A stretch of DNA of 64,000 bases from Leucaena leucocephala (taxonomy: Eukaryota; Streptophyta; Magnoliopsida; Fabales; Fabaceae): positions 21,079,750 to 21,143,749 of the forward strand of contig CM073551.1 of assembly GCA_037074615.1 (NCBI GenBank), in the 5' to 3' direction. The translations under genes were made by a program, and so were the position numbers. The notes under the pieces were generated by a model. The model had not been told where the DNA came from, did not search any database, and saw nothing but the letters and a program-made list of their open reading frames with translations. Positions 49,366-60,622 of this stretch are shown here, piece by piece. Position 1 is the first letter of the stretch. Every line of letters begins with the position of its first letter.

Positions 49366-49369
49366 TTGA

Positions 49370-49785
49370 ATGGTTTTTAGAAAGGGGTTTTTGAAGAAGA
49401 GGTTATTGAAAAAAGTAGTTCTGAATAAATGAGTGTTTGGATAGTTATTACCAGAATGACTTTTATAATTAAAAAATTAAAAAAAAAAGGTATGATTTTA
49501 TTAAAAATATGAGTGAGGAGTGATGGTGGATAAGAGAGAGGGGAGAGGAGAGAATGTATAAGAAAAAGTACGGATAAAATAGTAATTAGATAGTCTATAA
49601 ACTCTTTTACTATTCTAAAAGCTAGTCTCAATAACTTATCCAAAATCTTGATTTTAAACCATAATTCGGTCTAAAGACCTTTTAGAAAAATATGACTGTT
49701 TATTTTAAAATTTTTCTAAACTAAAGTTTAAACCAAAAACCCTTTTAAAATCTCAATTTTAAAGTTTACTAAAGACACACTTAAT
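49370..49785 (+). mobile_element. Purine-tract MITE family, copy 5
   Basis: Blocks GAGTGTTTGGATAGTTATTA, the short AG tract (about 49515-49553), TGTATAAGAAAAAGTACGG and AATAGTAATTAGATAGTC match copy 1 closely. The 3' end is AAAGTTTACTAAAGACACAC. Confidence 0.75.
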
Positions 49786-49789
49786 GGTT

Positions 49790-50200
49790 TATCTGAAATG
49801 CTTGTTGGAAAAAATCTTATCTTTGGGATGCCTTTGGGAGGTTCAAAAATTACTAAATTATCATTTTAATTGTCAAACAAAAAATGAGACTATTATTATA
49901 TTATTACAAAAATGAAACTATTGTAATAAAAAAAAAGAATAACACTATTGTAATAAAAAAGAATAACACTATTAATAATTCTTCTTCTTTTTTGGCCATC
50001 GACAATTTTGCTATTAATAATGCAAAGATGATATCAAAGCACATATAATTATATGTCCCAACTTGGCTTATCAAAAAAAAAAAAAAAGTGCATAACCCAG
50101 TAACTAGCTAGCTAGAATAGAATTGACGATTAATCCCAAAATAAAAACACTTATTACAATATCACAATTTGGCGCTGTACACTACAGTTCCCAGTTTATG
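49790..50200. other. Intergenic 3' of ABI3
   Basis: AT-rich. Includes a near-perfect 22-bp tandem unit (about 49922-49972: TATTGTAATAAAAAAGAATAACAC-type) and probably the ABI3 3' untranslated region. Confidence 0.55.
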
Positions 50201-50207
50201 ATAAACG

Positions 50208-52683
50208 TTATTGCTTTCTCTTATTCTTGTTTGGTGAAGAACACGGATTATCAGATCCATTAGCCTTCTGGTATTTTCCTGCTTTCTTCCCCTCAAGCTT
50301 CGCCCCTGCTTGCCTTACCTTCACACCTCTTATCATCTGTTACCCAACAACAACGACATTAACTAACTTAATCTTCAATTTATCTCACCAGAAAAAGAGA
50401 TTGATTAATTAATTAATCAAAGCGAGGATAAACAATACGCTCTTGCGTACATATTTGCCACATTTTACATCTGAATATATCACTATGAAGTCTCCTTCTT
50501 GAAGTCCGTTGGCTCTCACAAAATCTCCTGAGAATTTTACATGAATTAGATTTATAAAAGCAAAAAGATGAAAACTTTGCGGAGCTAATTTAATTTATTA
50601 GGAACCCACCAGTATTCTCGAGCAGATACATCCTGCTTTTGTTGTTAGGCCAGTATCTATAACGCATGTTCCAAACACGACAAGTTCCAATGTCTTCCAT
50701 TGCTATCGAAATCCCATCTCTTTCCTCCAGTTCTGGCAAATGCGTTTCGGCTTCTTTCTGATCAATCCAAACAACTCATTAATTGTTTCTTTACTACCAG
50801 TAATCAGTTCAAATTCGAACAAGAAAACAGGAAATTAATCACCTTTGGCAACACTATCCTCCCCAGATTACCAACGTCGCTTTGTTTCAACACCTTCTGC
50901 AGAAGGAACTTCAAGTTCTTCTCAGGCTTCCATCCCTATAATACAGTCTCAAATCATTCAATGTTCGGATATATTTCAGAAAGATAACAAATTTATTCAT
51001 GAATCTATATATACATATATACACCTGCTGTCGTTTATCAGATGAGACCCGGCTTTGTTGGTAATTCTGGTGGTCGAATTGCATGGCGGTTCGATCCCCC
51101 GCATTTCTCCCTGACGGTGGTTCCACCTGAGCCGTTGGCGCGACAGAAGTGGGTCCGTCGTTGGATGCTGCTGGAGGCGCCGGCCAATACAACCAGTTAG
51201 GTGGATTTGCATGAGGGGGAACTGTGGCAGTAGTGCAATAATCACTGGTTTGATTCTGCTGGTTTTGTTGGTCTTGCACATTGTGATGCCTGTGATGATG
51301 ATTAGATAAATGCCGTCTCTGCCTCGCCATTCTCTTCTTCCTCGCTTCTTTGGTCGCCAACGGACCCAATCTATCTGCGCCGACGCCATGAAAATACTGA
51401 TACGGGAAATGATTATTCCCATAACCGCCCAACACCGCCACCGCCATCCCCGTCGTAGTCGGGTGTAGATTAGTGTCCCCGAATTGGTGGCTGTTGTAAA
51501 CAGTAGTGAACTGAGAATGAGGCCATGAATGGGTAGAATCCAGCGCGTGAAATTCAGTTGAACCTTCATTTGAAAACAGATCTCCCAGCAGGACCGGTTG
51601 CGGAAATGGCGGGGTCGCCGCTAGAGCGGCCGCCGGATCAACCCCGTAAGGAGGCTGAGAGACCCATTCCTGTCCTAATGAAGATTGATGGTTGAGATTA
51701 GAGCTAGGGTTTGTGGTATTCTCCAGAAACTGATGAGTCACGAAAAGATTGTCACTGTTATCACGATTTTGATCCATGCGCCTTTTCTTCTGAAGATGAC
51801 TGGTCTGAACCCATTCCAGAATCAGCTTCAGTAATTGCTTCATGCCTTCTTTTCCTCCGCCAAGACGCTTCGCTGCACATTCTATTGTCGCCTTCTTCAA
51901 CCTCACGCTCCTCAAATCACTCGCCGAAACGCTATCCTTGTTCATCTTCAGCCACTCCAAGAACACCGAACTCATCTCTTCATCCGGCGCCGTCTCCGCC
52001 AACGGCGGAGGTTGTTGTCGTTGCTGTTCCTCATGTAGTATCATTCCATTTCCACCACTTGCATGTCTCTCTTCCGGCCGGTTCGGGTCTATCTCTGCCA
52101 ATTCGTCTAATAGATTCTCTTCGTTTGCAAAGATTGATGAAGGATCGAAGAATTCGTTGCTCTCCATGAGTTCCATATTCCCGAAAGTGTCCACCATTCC
52201 CAGACAATCTCCGCAGCCTTGATGATCTGACGGCTGCGAGATCTCCATAGAAGCAGTGGAGGATAACGCCGGCAGCAGCGGCTGTGTCTGTGGCGGTGGT
52301 GGGAGAGGAGGCTCTGATGCATCGGACTTGAGATTGGCCCATGAAGCCGCGCAATCGGACGATGACGCATTGGAGGAGGAGGTGGCGGCAGCGCACGTGA
52401 CGACAGTTTTGACTGCTGTGGCTGCTGGTGGTGAAGATGAAGATGAAGAAGACGACATGCATGAGAAATCTGGAAGAGAAGGGAAATCATCGTCTGCATA
52501 GAACAGTGAAGCATCGTCCATTACACCAGCAAGAAGATCATCTTCATAATCTTGGTGATGGCCATGGCTGCCATTATTATTCTGAAGCCAGATCTCTCGC
52601 TCTTTAACCGCCGCTATAACTGTTCCTTCTTCTTCTTCAAAGAAATCTCCCACTTTCACTTGCGGTTTCACCCCACCATTCAT
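50208..52683 (-). CDS. ABI3: ABSCISIC ACID INSENSITIVE 3 (ABI3/VP1) B3 transcription factor, complete, five exons
   Basis: Exons 52683-51025, 50935-50843, 50757-50610, 50527-50451 and 50336-50208 join in frame to 701 aa (Arabidopsis ABI3 is similar in size). ABI3 is the nuclear regulator of seed maturation and ABA response that binds RY elements and works with bZIP factors on ABREs. The acidic N-terminus has Ser, Pro and Gln runs. The B1 domain (SSVFLEWLKMNKDSVSASDL onward) is near residue 240, and B2 (KEARKKRMARQRRHLSNHHH) near 440. The B3 domain starts around residue 558 in exons 2-5 (FLLQKVLKQSDVGNLGRIVL, NNKSRMYLLENTGDF, QEGDFIVIYSDVKCGKY). All three domains look intact, and B3 follows the strongly conserved family sequence. 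The 5' leader appears long and carries upstream ORFs. Several overlapping frames on both strands in exon 1 are shadows. Confidence 0.97.
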
Positions 52684-52756
52684 CTCTCATTCAGAAACAG
52701 AATAAAAAAAAATCACACAACGCTACTTTTGAACTTCGAGTGGTATTTCTTCGTTC

Positions 52757-52957
52757 TTATGCTATAGATGAGTTTTTAGAGGGAGAAATTGGATAATAAC
52801 AGGGATGATGAACTTTCTCTCTCCTATTTTTTCTGTGTACGGATAAGTGCAAGGGAAAGAAAGTAAAGATCTTTCGCGTTTGTGTTGGATTAAGGAAGCA
52901 AAGGAGATAAGGTTTCTGGCTTTTGAGATCAAATCTGAGGAAGGACAGAAGCAACAT
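52757..52957 (-). promoter_or_regulatory. Upstream ORF in the ABI3 leader
   Basis: A 66-codon ORF (MLLLSFLRFDLKSQKPYLLC and onward) ends 73 bases before the ABI3 start codon on the same strand. If transcription starts near 53315, as the upstream TATA suggests, this ORF lies in the leader. The Arabidopsis ABI3 leader is also long and contains upstream ORFs that lower expression, so a similar role is plausible. Confidence 0.55.
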
Positions 52958-53314
52958 AGAGCATCTGGAAAAATTCTGTCAAATCATAATAATATACCCA
53001 ACACAATCCACAAAGATTTAGATCAACAAACATTACGGATAACATAAACAAGAGAATATAATATAAATCTTATTCATAGTCTCTTACCTTCGAACTAAGA
53101 AAGTGACTTCTCTCTCCTCTCAAATCTTAATAATTAAGATTCTTTTCAGATATTTTATTGCAGACAGCAGTCAATGGTTCAAGAGAAGGAGATCAGATCA
53201 GCAAGGTGAAACTTCGTTCATGGCAAAGAAGAAGAAGAGATCTAAGTGGGAGATTCTTTCCCAAACCCAGACTTGACATAAAAGAAAAGAAAAACATTTT
53301 TTTGGAGAGATTCA

Positions 53315-53348
53315 CATGCTTAAAGCATGGACTGAAACTTAATATATA
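53315..53348 (-). promoter_or_regulatory. Candidate ABI3 core promoter
   Basis: On the minus strand TATATATTAA (53348-53339) is followed by a 15-bp inverted repeat CATGCTTTAAGCATG (53329-53315). The repeat itself contains a two-codon ORF, ATG CTT TAA (53328-53320). A start site near or just below here would give a leader of 600 bases or more. Confidence 0.4.
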
Positions 53349-53414
53349 CCAGTATACCACCCCATGTGTGTGCGTTCTGGTTTGTTCTAGTTTGTTTCTT
53401 CAATATTATTAATT

Positions 53415-55130
53415 GTAATTTGATTTTCCCCCCATTTCTAACGTGTATTTGTCTTCATTGCTGGCCTAAAAGATGGAGAGAAAAAGGAGGCCGTTTTCTG
53501 TATAATTTGAATGGCAAGATCTTATTGGTAAATGGATAGGAGTGTTAAAGTGGAATTCACTTATTGATTTTGTCTTCTTGTTTTGTTTTTTTTTTCAGAT
53601 CTGCAGGTTTAAATGATTTTGGAGGCTTTATATGTGAATTCAGATCCTTTGCGTTAGAAAATTATATTATTATTTTGGGTAATGATTGAATTTTGAAAAA
53701 AAAAAGAATTGTAAGTATTTGAAATTACATTTTTTCAGGAATGGCTCAATTTAAAATTTCATTAATTACATCTTTAATTTCATGGCTTCTTCAATGTAAT
53801 TCATGTTATAAAAACTTGAAATTTTAATTATTTTGTTTCAAATAAAGCCGTTAACCACATCTCCTAGTTTCTATAAGGGTGATTATTAGGAGTGTCTTAT
53901 AATAAAATACGAATATTTTATTATTATTAAAAAAATGGAATGAGAATATATTTGGAATAGATGGGGAAACAAAGCCTGGTGCGGCGAGTTTCAGAGAGAG
54001 TGACATAGGAAGCAGTGCCAAGAACCAAACGTTATGATCTGAATGGAACTACCAAACGGTGCCTCATCAGTCTTTACCACAAAGCAACAGCCTCTCACTC
54101 TCACTCATCAATCAATAGTCTTCTGAATCAATTCCTTTACTTTCATTTCAAAACCAAATAAATTCTTCTTCTTTAGTTTCACAATCATCTCATACCTTTG
54201 AATTTTATCCAATCATACTACTTTGAATTCTTTCATATTTCACTAAATTTATGATGAAACGGATATATATATATATATTTATATATGCTCTACTTGTTCT
54301 AGATGTTTATCGGAATTTTACAACAAGCATTTATAATATAATAATTTTTTTTTATAAATTCATTCCTGAGAGTAGTATTTTTCCAAACAATCATATATAT
54401 ATAATATTATAAATGTATTTAAACAAAAATTTAAAACTCAAGAATAAAAAACTCTCCACTTCAAAAAAAAAGTTGTTATTGTTAATATACCCATGAGCAA
54501 GTAAAACTACACTAGTATATACTCTTTTTTTCCTCGTATATAAAAGAAGAGAAAACTAAATAAGATCATATCACACAAAAACGTAGAGGTTGATAATACA
54601 CCTTTAGACTGTTTAATATAATATCTAGTTAATTTCTTTTGAGGAGTTTAAGAAAATCAAATAAATCAGTTAATTATAATCAAATTCAATCTCTCAATAG
54701 GAATTCATATAATATACTCCTTAATATATCCAAATTAGTCAACTAACTCTTATATTAATTATAATTAATTGAATTATAAATTAGTCAAATTTGTTGTTTA
54801 CACTACTTGTTAATAATGTTATTCCAAATTATATATATATATTAACATATTGATAATATGAATCTTAAATTTTAACCTCATGTTTGAATGGATGAGAAAA
54901 TTGAGAGTAAAGAAAACATATGGAAAATATATGAGAGAATTTGAGTTTTCACTTTGCTTGAATAATGAAAGAAAAATAAGCGGAAAAAAATGAACGTGGA
55001 AAATGTGAGGTGATAATATTTTCTCCTTCAATTTTGTGTGCTTCCACTTTCTTTTCTCCCAAATGTTGAAGTAAAATTCATGAATTTGAAAAGAGCTGAA
55101 TATTTGATTTTTAAAAAATGTGTGGTTTGG
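53415..55130. other. Intergenic upstream of ABI3, no gene seen
   Basis: AT-rich. Contains short AT/TA runs (about 54265-54280) and a stretch at 54620-54800 resembling the AT-rich regions near 24900 and 29900. No coding region supported. Confidence 0.6.
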
Positions 55131-55170
55131 GGAGACTAGGGGGCTGAAGCGGCGGGGTTCACCGATGGCG

Positions 55171-55397
55171 GCTACGTGTGCATGCACGACTGACGAAATC
55201 CAATAACCGTTCATTTTCGTCTTCGCGTGAGGGAGAGCCCATCACATGACGCATCTCCTCTGAATCTCACAGACATGTCCCATTCTGCCACGTGGACATT
55301 GCCTTTGACATGATTGGTTTTTGTCTTCCGTACTATGCCCTTCACGATGACCCTCGTGGTACTTAGCTTCGGCGGCATGCAGGCTCCCACGTGGGCC
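55171..55397. promoter_or_regulatory. GC-rich island with RY and G-box/ABRE motifs, 2.5-2.7 kb upstream of ABI3
   Basis: Within 227 bases: TACGTGTG (55173-55180) directly abutting TGCATGCA (55179-55186), CACGTG (55289-55294), CATGCA (55376-55381) and CCCACGTGGG (55386-55395). RY motifs (CATGCA) are bound by ABI3/FUS3/LEC2 and CACGTG/ACGTGT by bZIP factors. The island contrasts with the AT-rich flanks. It lies between the 3' end of the defensin-like gene and ABI3, both on the minus strand. Its target gene is not shown by sequence. Confidence 0.5.
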
Positions 55398-55876
55398 ATC
55401 CGTGCCTCACTTTATCCTTGATCTCAACATCCCAACAAAATTATGACGCATCTCATTTCTCATATTCTTTTGATAACATCTTCCTCTCTTCTTCTCCATT
55501 TAAAAAGTTACGTACTTTATATAAATTAAAAAAATGAAAAATTTTATAAGATGCACTGATAGTATATCAAAAAATTTTTTGATAAAATTTTAACATAATT
55601 TTTTATTTTTATACGTATAAATTATTAGCAAGTTTCACTTTATTTAACAATTTACTCATTCTCTCTTACTTGCTGACTCGCTCTTCATTAATAAGGGTAT
55701 TTTTAAAAAAAAATAAGTTGTATGATATCCATATATTTATTATCATTAGTCAATTTTAATCGATTTTTAAATCTGCAATTTATATAGAGAGAAAATTAAA
55801 GAGTAATTTTCAGGGGGCATGAGAAACATTGTTATTCAAGTTTGGATTGCATACAAGATGGTTGAATGGATAGTAA

Positions 55877-56608
55877 TTAAGGGAGGACAAGGGGGTGGGG
55901 TTTTGGAGGATTTTTTTTGCAGCAGCACCAATAATCAGATGGGCCGGAATTGTTAAAGCCCAAACAACAGCCTCCATTGGTAAAGCCCATGTTGGTGCAT
56001 TGCTGGCTGCAATCATCTCTACAAGGACCCTGGCACTCTATGTCCGGTTGCCTCTTTTGCACACCTTCCACTCCCCCTCCTCCTGTATTTACGGTTTAAT
56101 TACTGTTAATCCTAACTAATTTAATCACAATCCAACTCATAAAATTCTCCACTCCTTAATATAGAGGTTAGATGTAACTCATTTGTAGATATTAAGAAAA
56201 TATAACTCAGTTATAACTCAATCCTTAAACTTTAACTTATACAACTCAATCCTTTTAATTTTGACTCATTTAAAAGTCGATCCCTAATAGTTTTAAACAC
56301 TTAAAACTTTAATTCCTAAGTTTCATAAACTATATAATTTTATTTTTTAAAATATAGGAATTAATATTTTAAATGATTAGACTATATAGATTGAGTTATC
56401 TTGAACTAAAATTTAGATACTGAATTATAATCAAGTTAAAACTATAGGGTTAAAAAGATAAATTTTTTTAAAATGATTGATAAAAAAAAATATGGGTGCA
56501 ATTGCAAATAGATATGGGTGTGTACGGGTGAAGATTTGTACCTGAAAACAAAAGTAAAGTGATGCACAGAATCCCACATAAGAGTCTTCCAATGGTAGCA
56601 CTGGTCAT
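55877..56608 (-). CDS. Defensin-like cysteine-rich secreted peptide, complete, two exons
   Basis: Exon 1 (56608-56542) encodes a signal peptide (MTSATIGRLLCGILCITLLL). Exon 2 (56082-55877) encodes the mature peptide; they join in phase 1 (TCAG|gtacaa, acag|GA) to 90 aa. The mature part has nine cysteines spaced C-x3-C-x3-C-x3-C-x9-CC-x12-CCC (ECQGPCRDDCSQQC, then GGCC and WCCCKK), followed by a Pro/Lys tail. The signal exon plus Cys-rich exon layout is that of plant DEFL/LCR genes, whose products act in defence, reproduction or signalling. The nine-cysteine count is odd for a CS-alpha-beta fold, so one Cys may be free. A TATATATATG stretch at about 56667-56678 could be its TATA box. Specific function unknown. 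Confidence 0.82.
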
Positions 56609-56679
56609 TTTGGAAATATGACTCAACTCTACTCAACTGCTTGCTCCTCACGCTACTCAGCCCTCACATATATATATGC

Positions 56680-58161
56680 AAAAAATATTAACGTGCAATC
56701 CAAAGCATTAATTGCTTCTCAAAATAATTAATACTAGAGATTATTATCATCAATATAATGCATGTATGTATATATATATATAATACTAGGATTTATATAC
56801 ATGAGTAATAAAGTGGGGTCCTTTTCTCACTCTACATACAATGGATTGGGAAACATATGTCTACTTTGTCACGGTAAATTCAAATAATGTATTTGAACAA
56901 AGTCAACTGAATCAAATAAATTTCAGCTGTAATTAATACCATAGAAAAGGCATAAAAGGGGATGTACCATATTAATCAGGATATGAAACAATAAGCCAGC
57001 GTACAACTTAGCTGGTTAGGAACTTAATATGAAGTTAATACTGTTTGTTCAAAGCATATCTCTACATCTCACAATAGAAATGGAAAATGCACACTACTTT
57101 AAAAGAAAAATATGACCAATAATCAACTCAATTGGTAAAGGATTAGCTTAATAAAAAATATCTCTACTTAGTCGTGTGATGATCACATTTTCCACGTGTG
57201 GTTTATTTTTTTAACTAGTGATAGAACATGGCATCCCTTTGTTTATTACAGATTCATTAGAAACTAAAGTAGCACTTTAGAGATCAATTGACATGGCAGT
57301 CACAGATGAGCATATATATATGCAGACAAAGTTGAATAAGCGCTTTAGTATTGGAACGAAAATTTAATAATATGTATTAGTCCAATAGAAATAAGATAAT
57401 TTGTTATAAAATAATAAATATAGAAATATATTATATTTAAAATTAAAATAAATTTTTTTAAAAGTTAATACAATTAATAGATACATAGAGTAATTCAGTA
57501 ATCTCTATATAAGATCTAACTTTTTAATTCTGACATGTGTCTTTGTATAAGATTCACTCTAAGTTTACCTAAAATTTAAATATATTTATCTTTATTTTAC
57601 CTTTAATTAATAAAAAAATGGCATATTTAAGAAAAAAAATATATTTATTATTTTTAACTAATTTAAATAAAATAATTCTATTATGATAAGGGACAAAACA
57701 ATTCCTTTTCATTCAAAATAGAAATCACTTTCAATCACTTGAGTTAACTTATTAAATCTATATTAAATTAAAAATATCTTAAAGAATTCTCTGTAAATAA
57801 AAAATATAATTAGTAAATAATTAATAATTACTCTCTAAATAATTTATATCATGAAGAAAAATTTTCTTTAAAAAATATTATTTACATCAGTCATAGACAT
57901 CCAAAGGTGGATATCTATATTATAAAATTGGGAATTCCATAATCCCCAATCAATTATTGCTTTAAAGAATTCCTAAGAAGCCTCCGTCTCAATCCCTTTG
58001 GTAGTCCTTTAATAACTTTTCAACCAAAAAATTATGATTTTTTCAGAACTGTTTGAGTTTTAAAAAAACAATAAAGCCCTCCAAATAAAAAAAAATAAAG
58101 ATGTGAAAATGAGAAGGCATACAAACAAATAAAGCACGTGAGATAAGCAGTGTTGGCCATC
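56680..58161. other. Intergenic between divergent defensin-like and ATL genes
   Basis: AT-rich. A CACGTG motif lies at 58135-58140, 22 bases before the ATL start codon. CCACGTGTGG occurs near 57196-57205. No coding region supported. Confidence 0.65.
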
Positions 58162-58782
58162 ATGGAAAACGCACCACCTCCTCTCGTCACACCTCCCTCC
58201 TCCTCATCATTCTTTCCCTTCGCTCCTCCGCCACGCGCCTTCAGCCAAATCACCGTCATCAACGCGCCTCCTCCTCCGCCGCCGGTACTGCCCTTCCCGG
58301 ATTCCCCCAGCTCCGTCGACTTGTCCCCTCTTGAATTCCTTCTTGCCCTCATCGCTGTCGTCACCATCCCCCTCTTAATCCTCACCATCTTCGGCGTCAA
58401 GTGTCCATCTCGCCATCGCCGGCATCCTGACGAAACTTCTAGAGTACCACCCTCCGTCGTCTCCGAACCTGCCTCACATGACGGAGGGGATGCTCCTGCG
58501 GTGGTCTCCGACGTTAAGTACCAGAAGGACGCCCATGTGAAGGAGATCGGCAGCGAATGCCCTGTTTGCCTGTCAGTTTTCGGCGAAGGCGAGGAGGTCC
58601 GGCAGCTCAGTGTGTGTAAGCATTCGTTCCACGCTGCTTGCATCGACATGTGGCTTAGTAACCACTCCAATTGCCCGATTTGCCGCGCCACCGTCGCCGT
58701 CAAGCGGCCAAATACGTCGGCTCCGCCGAGAAATAATACTGATCTACAACAAGTTCTGCCTGATGCCACTTCTTTGGTTTGA
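58162..58782 (+). CDS. ATL-type RING-H2 E3 ubiquitin ligase, intronless
   Basis: 206 aa from ATG 58162; the frame is open upstream but has no other ATG. ATL proteins are membrane-anchored E3 ligases passing ubiquitin from E2 enzymes to substrates, often in defence or hormone responses. Order: Pro-rich N-terminus (AFSQITVINAPPPPPP), one transmembrane helix (FLLALIAVVTIPLLILTIFG, about residues 60-79), then a RING-H2 domain ECPVCLSVFGEGEEVRQLS, CKHSFHAACIDMWLSNHSNC, PICRA with all eight ligands (C-C-C-H-H-C-C-C). The W in IDMWL is the E2 contact. The classic GLD box upstream of the RING is not obvious (KYQKDAHVKEIGSE instead), so it is a divergent ATL or close relative. The coding region is much GC-richer than its flanks. 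A 245-codon antisense frame covers it and is a shadow. Confidence 0.93.
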   Translation: MENAPPPLVTPPSSSSFFPFAPPPRAFSQITVINAPPPPPPVLPFPDSPSSVDLSPLEFLLALIAVVTIPLLILTIFGVKCPSRHRRHPDETSRVPPSVVSEPASHDGGDAPAVVSDVKYQKDAHVKEIGSECPVCLSVFGEGEEVRQLSVCKHSFHAACIDMWLSNHSNCPICRATVAVKRPNTSAPPRNNTDLQQVLPDATSLV

Positions 58783-60400
58783 CTCTTTTTAATTTCTTCG
58801 TCTACCTAACCTTCCTCTCCATCTCAACCGAATCTTCTGATCGTTCACTTCTTTTTTAATTTTTCTCGTCAAAATTGTGGGGTTTGAACTCGAATCTTTA
58901 TAGTGGCTAGTGAGAAAAGTTAAATTTCCCTAAGAAAATTGGAGTTCGAACTTCAAACCACGGAGAGTTAGGATTTGGAAATGGTTACTACAAGGATTTT
59001 GACCGAGCTTCAGCGCTTCAATTGTGACTCCAGTTGTGTATCTATTAGCTGAGAAATATTGAAGGATTTTGTTAGAAAAGTTTTACTCAATCTGGAGTTC
59101 AAGTACTGAATCATCAAGTCTGTCTGGAGAATTCCTTAAGCTGTGAAGAAGCTTTCTGATTTATCAACTTCCTTTTAATTTATTAATTGTTCTCTTAAAA
59201 TTTTGGGGTTTGAGCTGTTTAATTTCCCAGTCAGAGAGAGAGAGAGAGTTAGTGGGTTGTCCTGAGAAAATTGCAGTTCAAGAGCAAGCCATCGAAAGTT
59301 AGAAATTGATATATTTGTGTTATCCATACATATGAATGTCTTCAAAACAGCTCGAGAAACTTAAAATTGCTAATTATTAGCGTTTATACCATAAGCGTCG
59401 ATCTCTTTTAATAGAAAAGACTATAGAATGTGAATGTTGGGAGCTGATTTTCACATTTTTACTTAGTAAGTTGGGTAGAAATTTAAATATATCATGGTCC
59501 TAAGTTGGTGCTATTGATAAAAAAAATGGGTAGAAATTGTAAATTAACACTCTTAAATCTTAATCAACATTGAGCTAGCTATTTATAAATACCCTCTTCA
59601 AAATTGGCTCTCAACTAAAAGAGGAAGTACTTTTTACTAAAGATGGAATAGAATTAAGCATTGTTAATGAGGACTATATAAGAACTAATTCTGAATAGTT
59701 TGATGTTGTTATTATCATTGGGGGGGGGGGGTGAACTTGAGTTGAATAATGGCATTGGAAAGCTTAGTTTCAAAGTTTGACAGCTTACCAAACACTAATG
59801 AACAGTGCAAAGAAAATGAAGGGAAATGGTTGGGAAAACAACATGCGTTTGCAGAGATAGATTGAGAAAAACGTTGAAATTGAGAGGCTTTTTTGTTTCT
59901 TTGTTTATAATCCTTATTATTATCCACAGCTATATCATTCAATATTTAGAGGAGAGAGACAAAAATAATTAATCTATTAAGAATTGTAAATAATTTAATT
60001 TATTAATGTTATTGTTTTTATGTTATATATAAATTCGATAAAAAATTATAAAGCAACAAAGCTTTACCCTTAAAATCTCTTAAAAGATTCAAGTTCAACT
60101 TATTGTATTTTCACGTGTTTCGTACATATACGTATACTCTGTAAAGTAAAATTTTAAATATTTTCCCAAAAAAAATCAATTATTTGATTTTAAGTTTACT
60201 TGAACTTTGAATTGAATATATATAATGTGTATGTATAAACAATTCATATATTTTTCAAATTTGATTCCTATTATAAAAAAATACGACCTCATCTGAAACT
60301 ATGAATTTATATTATTCTATTTTTTTTATAAGTAGAATAATGTGTTATTGATTGTTTTGTTTTTTATTTTTGGGAAAAATGTATTATTGATTTATGGTTT
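58783..60400. other. Region 3' of the ATL gene, no gene seen
   Basis: Includes the ATL 3' untranslated region, an imperfect duplication (about 58865-58975 and 59190-59305), a (GA)n run near 59232-59249 and a run of 12 G (59720-59731). The 75-codon minus frame at 59715-59942 is not convincing. Confidence 0.6.
59720..59731. repeat. G homopolymer, 12 bases
   Basis: Twelve consecutive G on the plus strand in otherwise AT-rich DNA. Confidence 0.85.
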
Positions 60401-60407
60401 ATTATTT

Positions 60408-60622
60408 GCGGGGAATTGAGTTCGGGTGTTGTCGCCTGTGGGATCGAGCGCATGTGCCCCAGCCCACGCGTCCCTCTTGTGGGACCCTACTCGGCTACTC
60501 CCCTCCCAAGTCGCAAGTTGTCACCAACTCCAGTCCTTTTCAGTATAAAAGAAAAAAAAACTCCAGTCATTTTGCAAAATCAGACTCCCCCCTCCACCAC
60601 GCGCGCAACATACCCACACACA
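60408..60622 (+). promoter_or_regulatory. Isolated GC-rich patch with a TATA-like box, no gene attached
   Basis: GC-rich sequence (TCGCCTGTGGGATCGAGCGC, CCCAGCCCACGCGTCCC) is followed by GTATAAAAG (about 60542-60550), a CT/C-rich stretch and a (CA)n run (about 60615-60630). It resembles a core promoter with leader, but no supported plus-strand gene follows before 62430. It could be a relic or a non-coding transcript start. Confidence 0.3.

Noticed and set aside
50997..52514. Several long frames on both strands inside ABI3 exon 1
   Set aside because: Shadows of a GC-rich, low-complexity coding exon; only the ABI3 frame has B1 and B2 domains and joins to B3.
27525..52683. CYP88A (gibberellin) and ABI3 (ABA) as a functional hormone cluster
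   Set aside because: The genes between them (IST1-like, ADH, plastid protein) are unrelated, and plant hormone genes are normally dispersed; chance linkage is simpler.
55211..55399. 62-codon minus-strand frame over the RY/G-box island
   Set aside because: Short, no homology recognised; the GC-rich composition alone explains the open frame.
57118..57215. tRNA-like or SINE-like segment (ACTCAATTGGTAAAGGATTAGC)
   Set aside because: It has an A-box-like start but no B box, no tail and no flanking duplication, and does not match the three SINE copies.
58032..58769. 245-codon open frame antisense to the ATL gene
   Set aside because: It mirrors the GC-rich ATL coding region and has no recognisable domain. 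The plus-strand frame has a complete RING-H2 and transmembrane helix.
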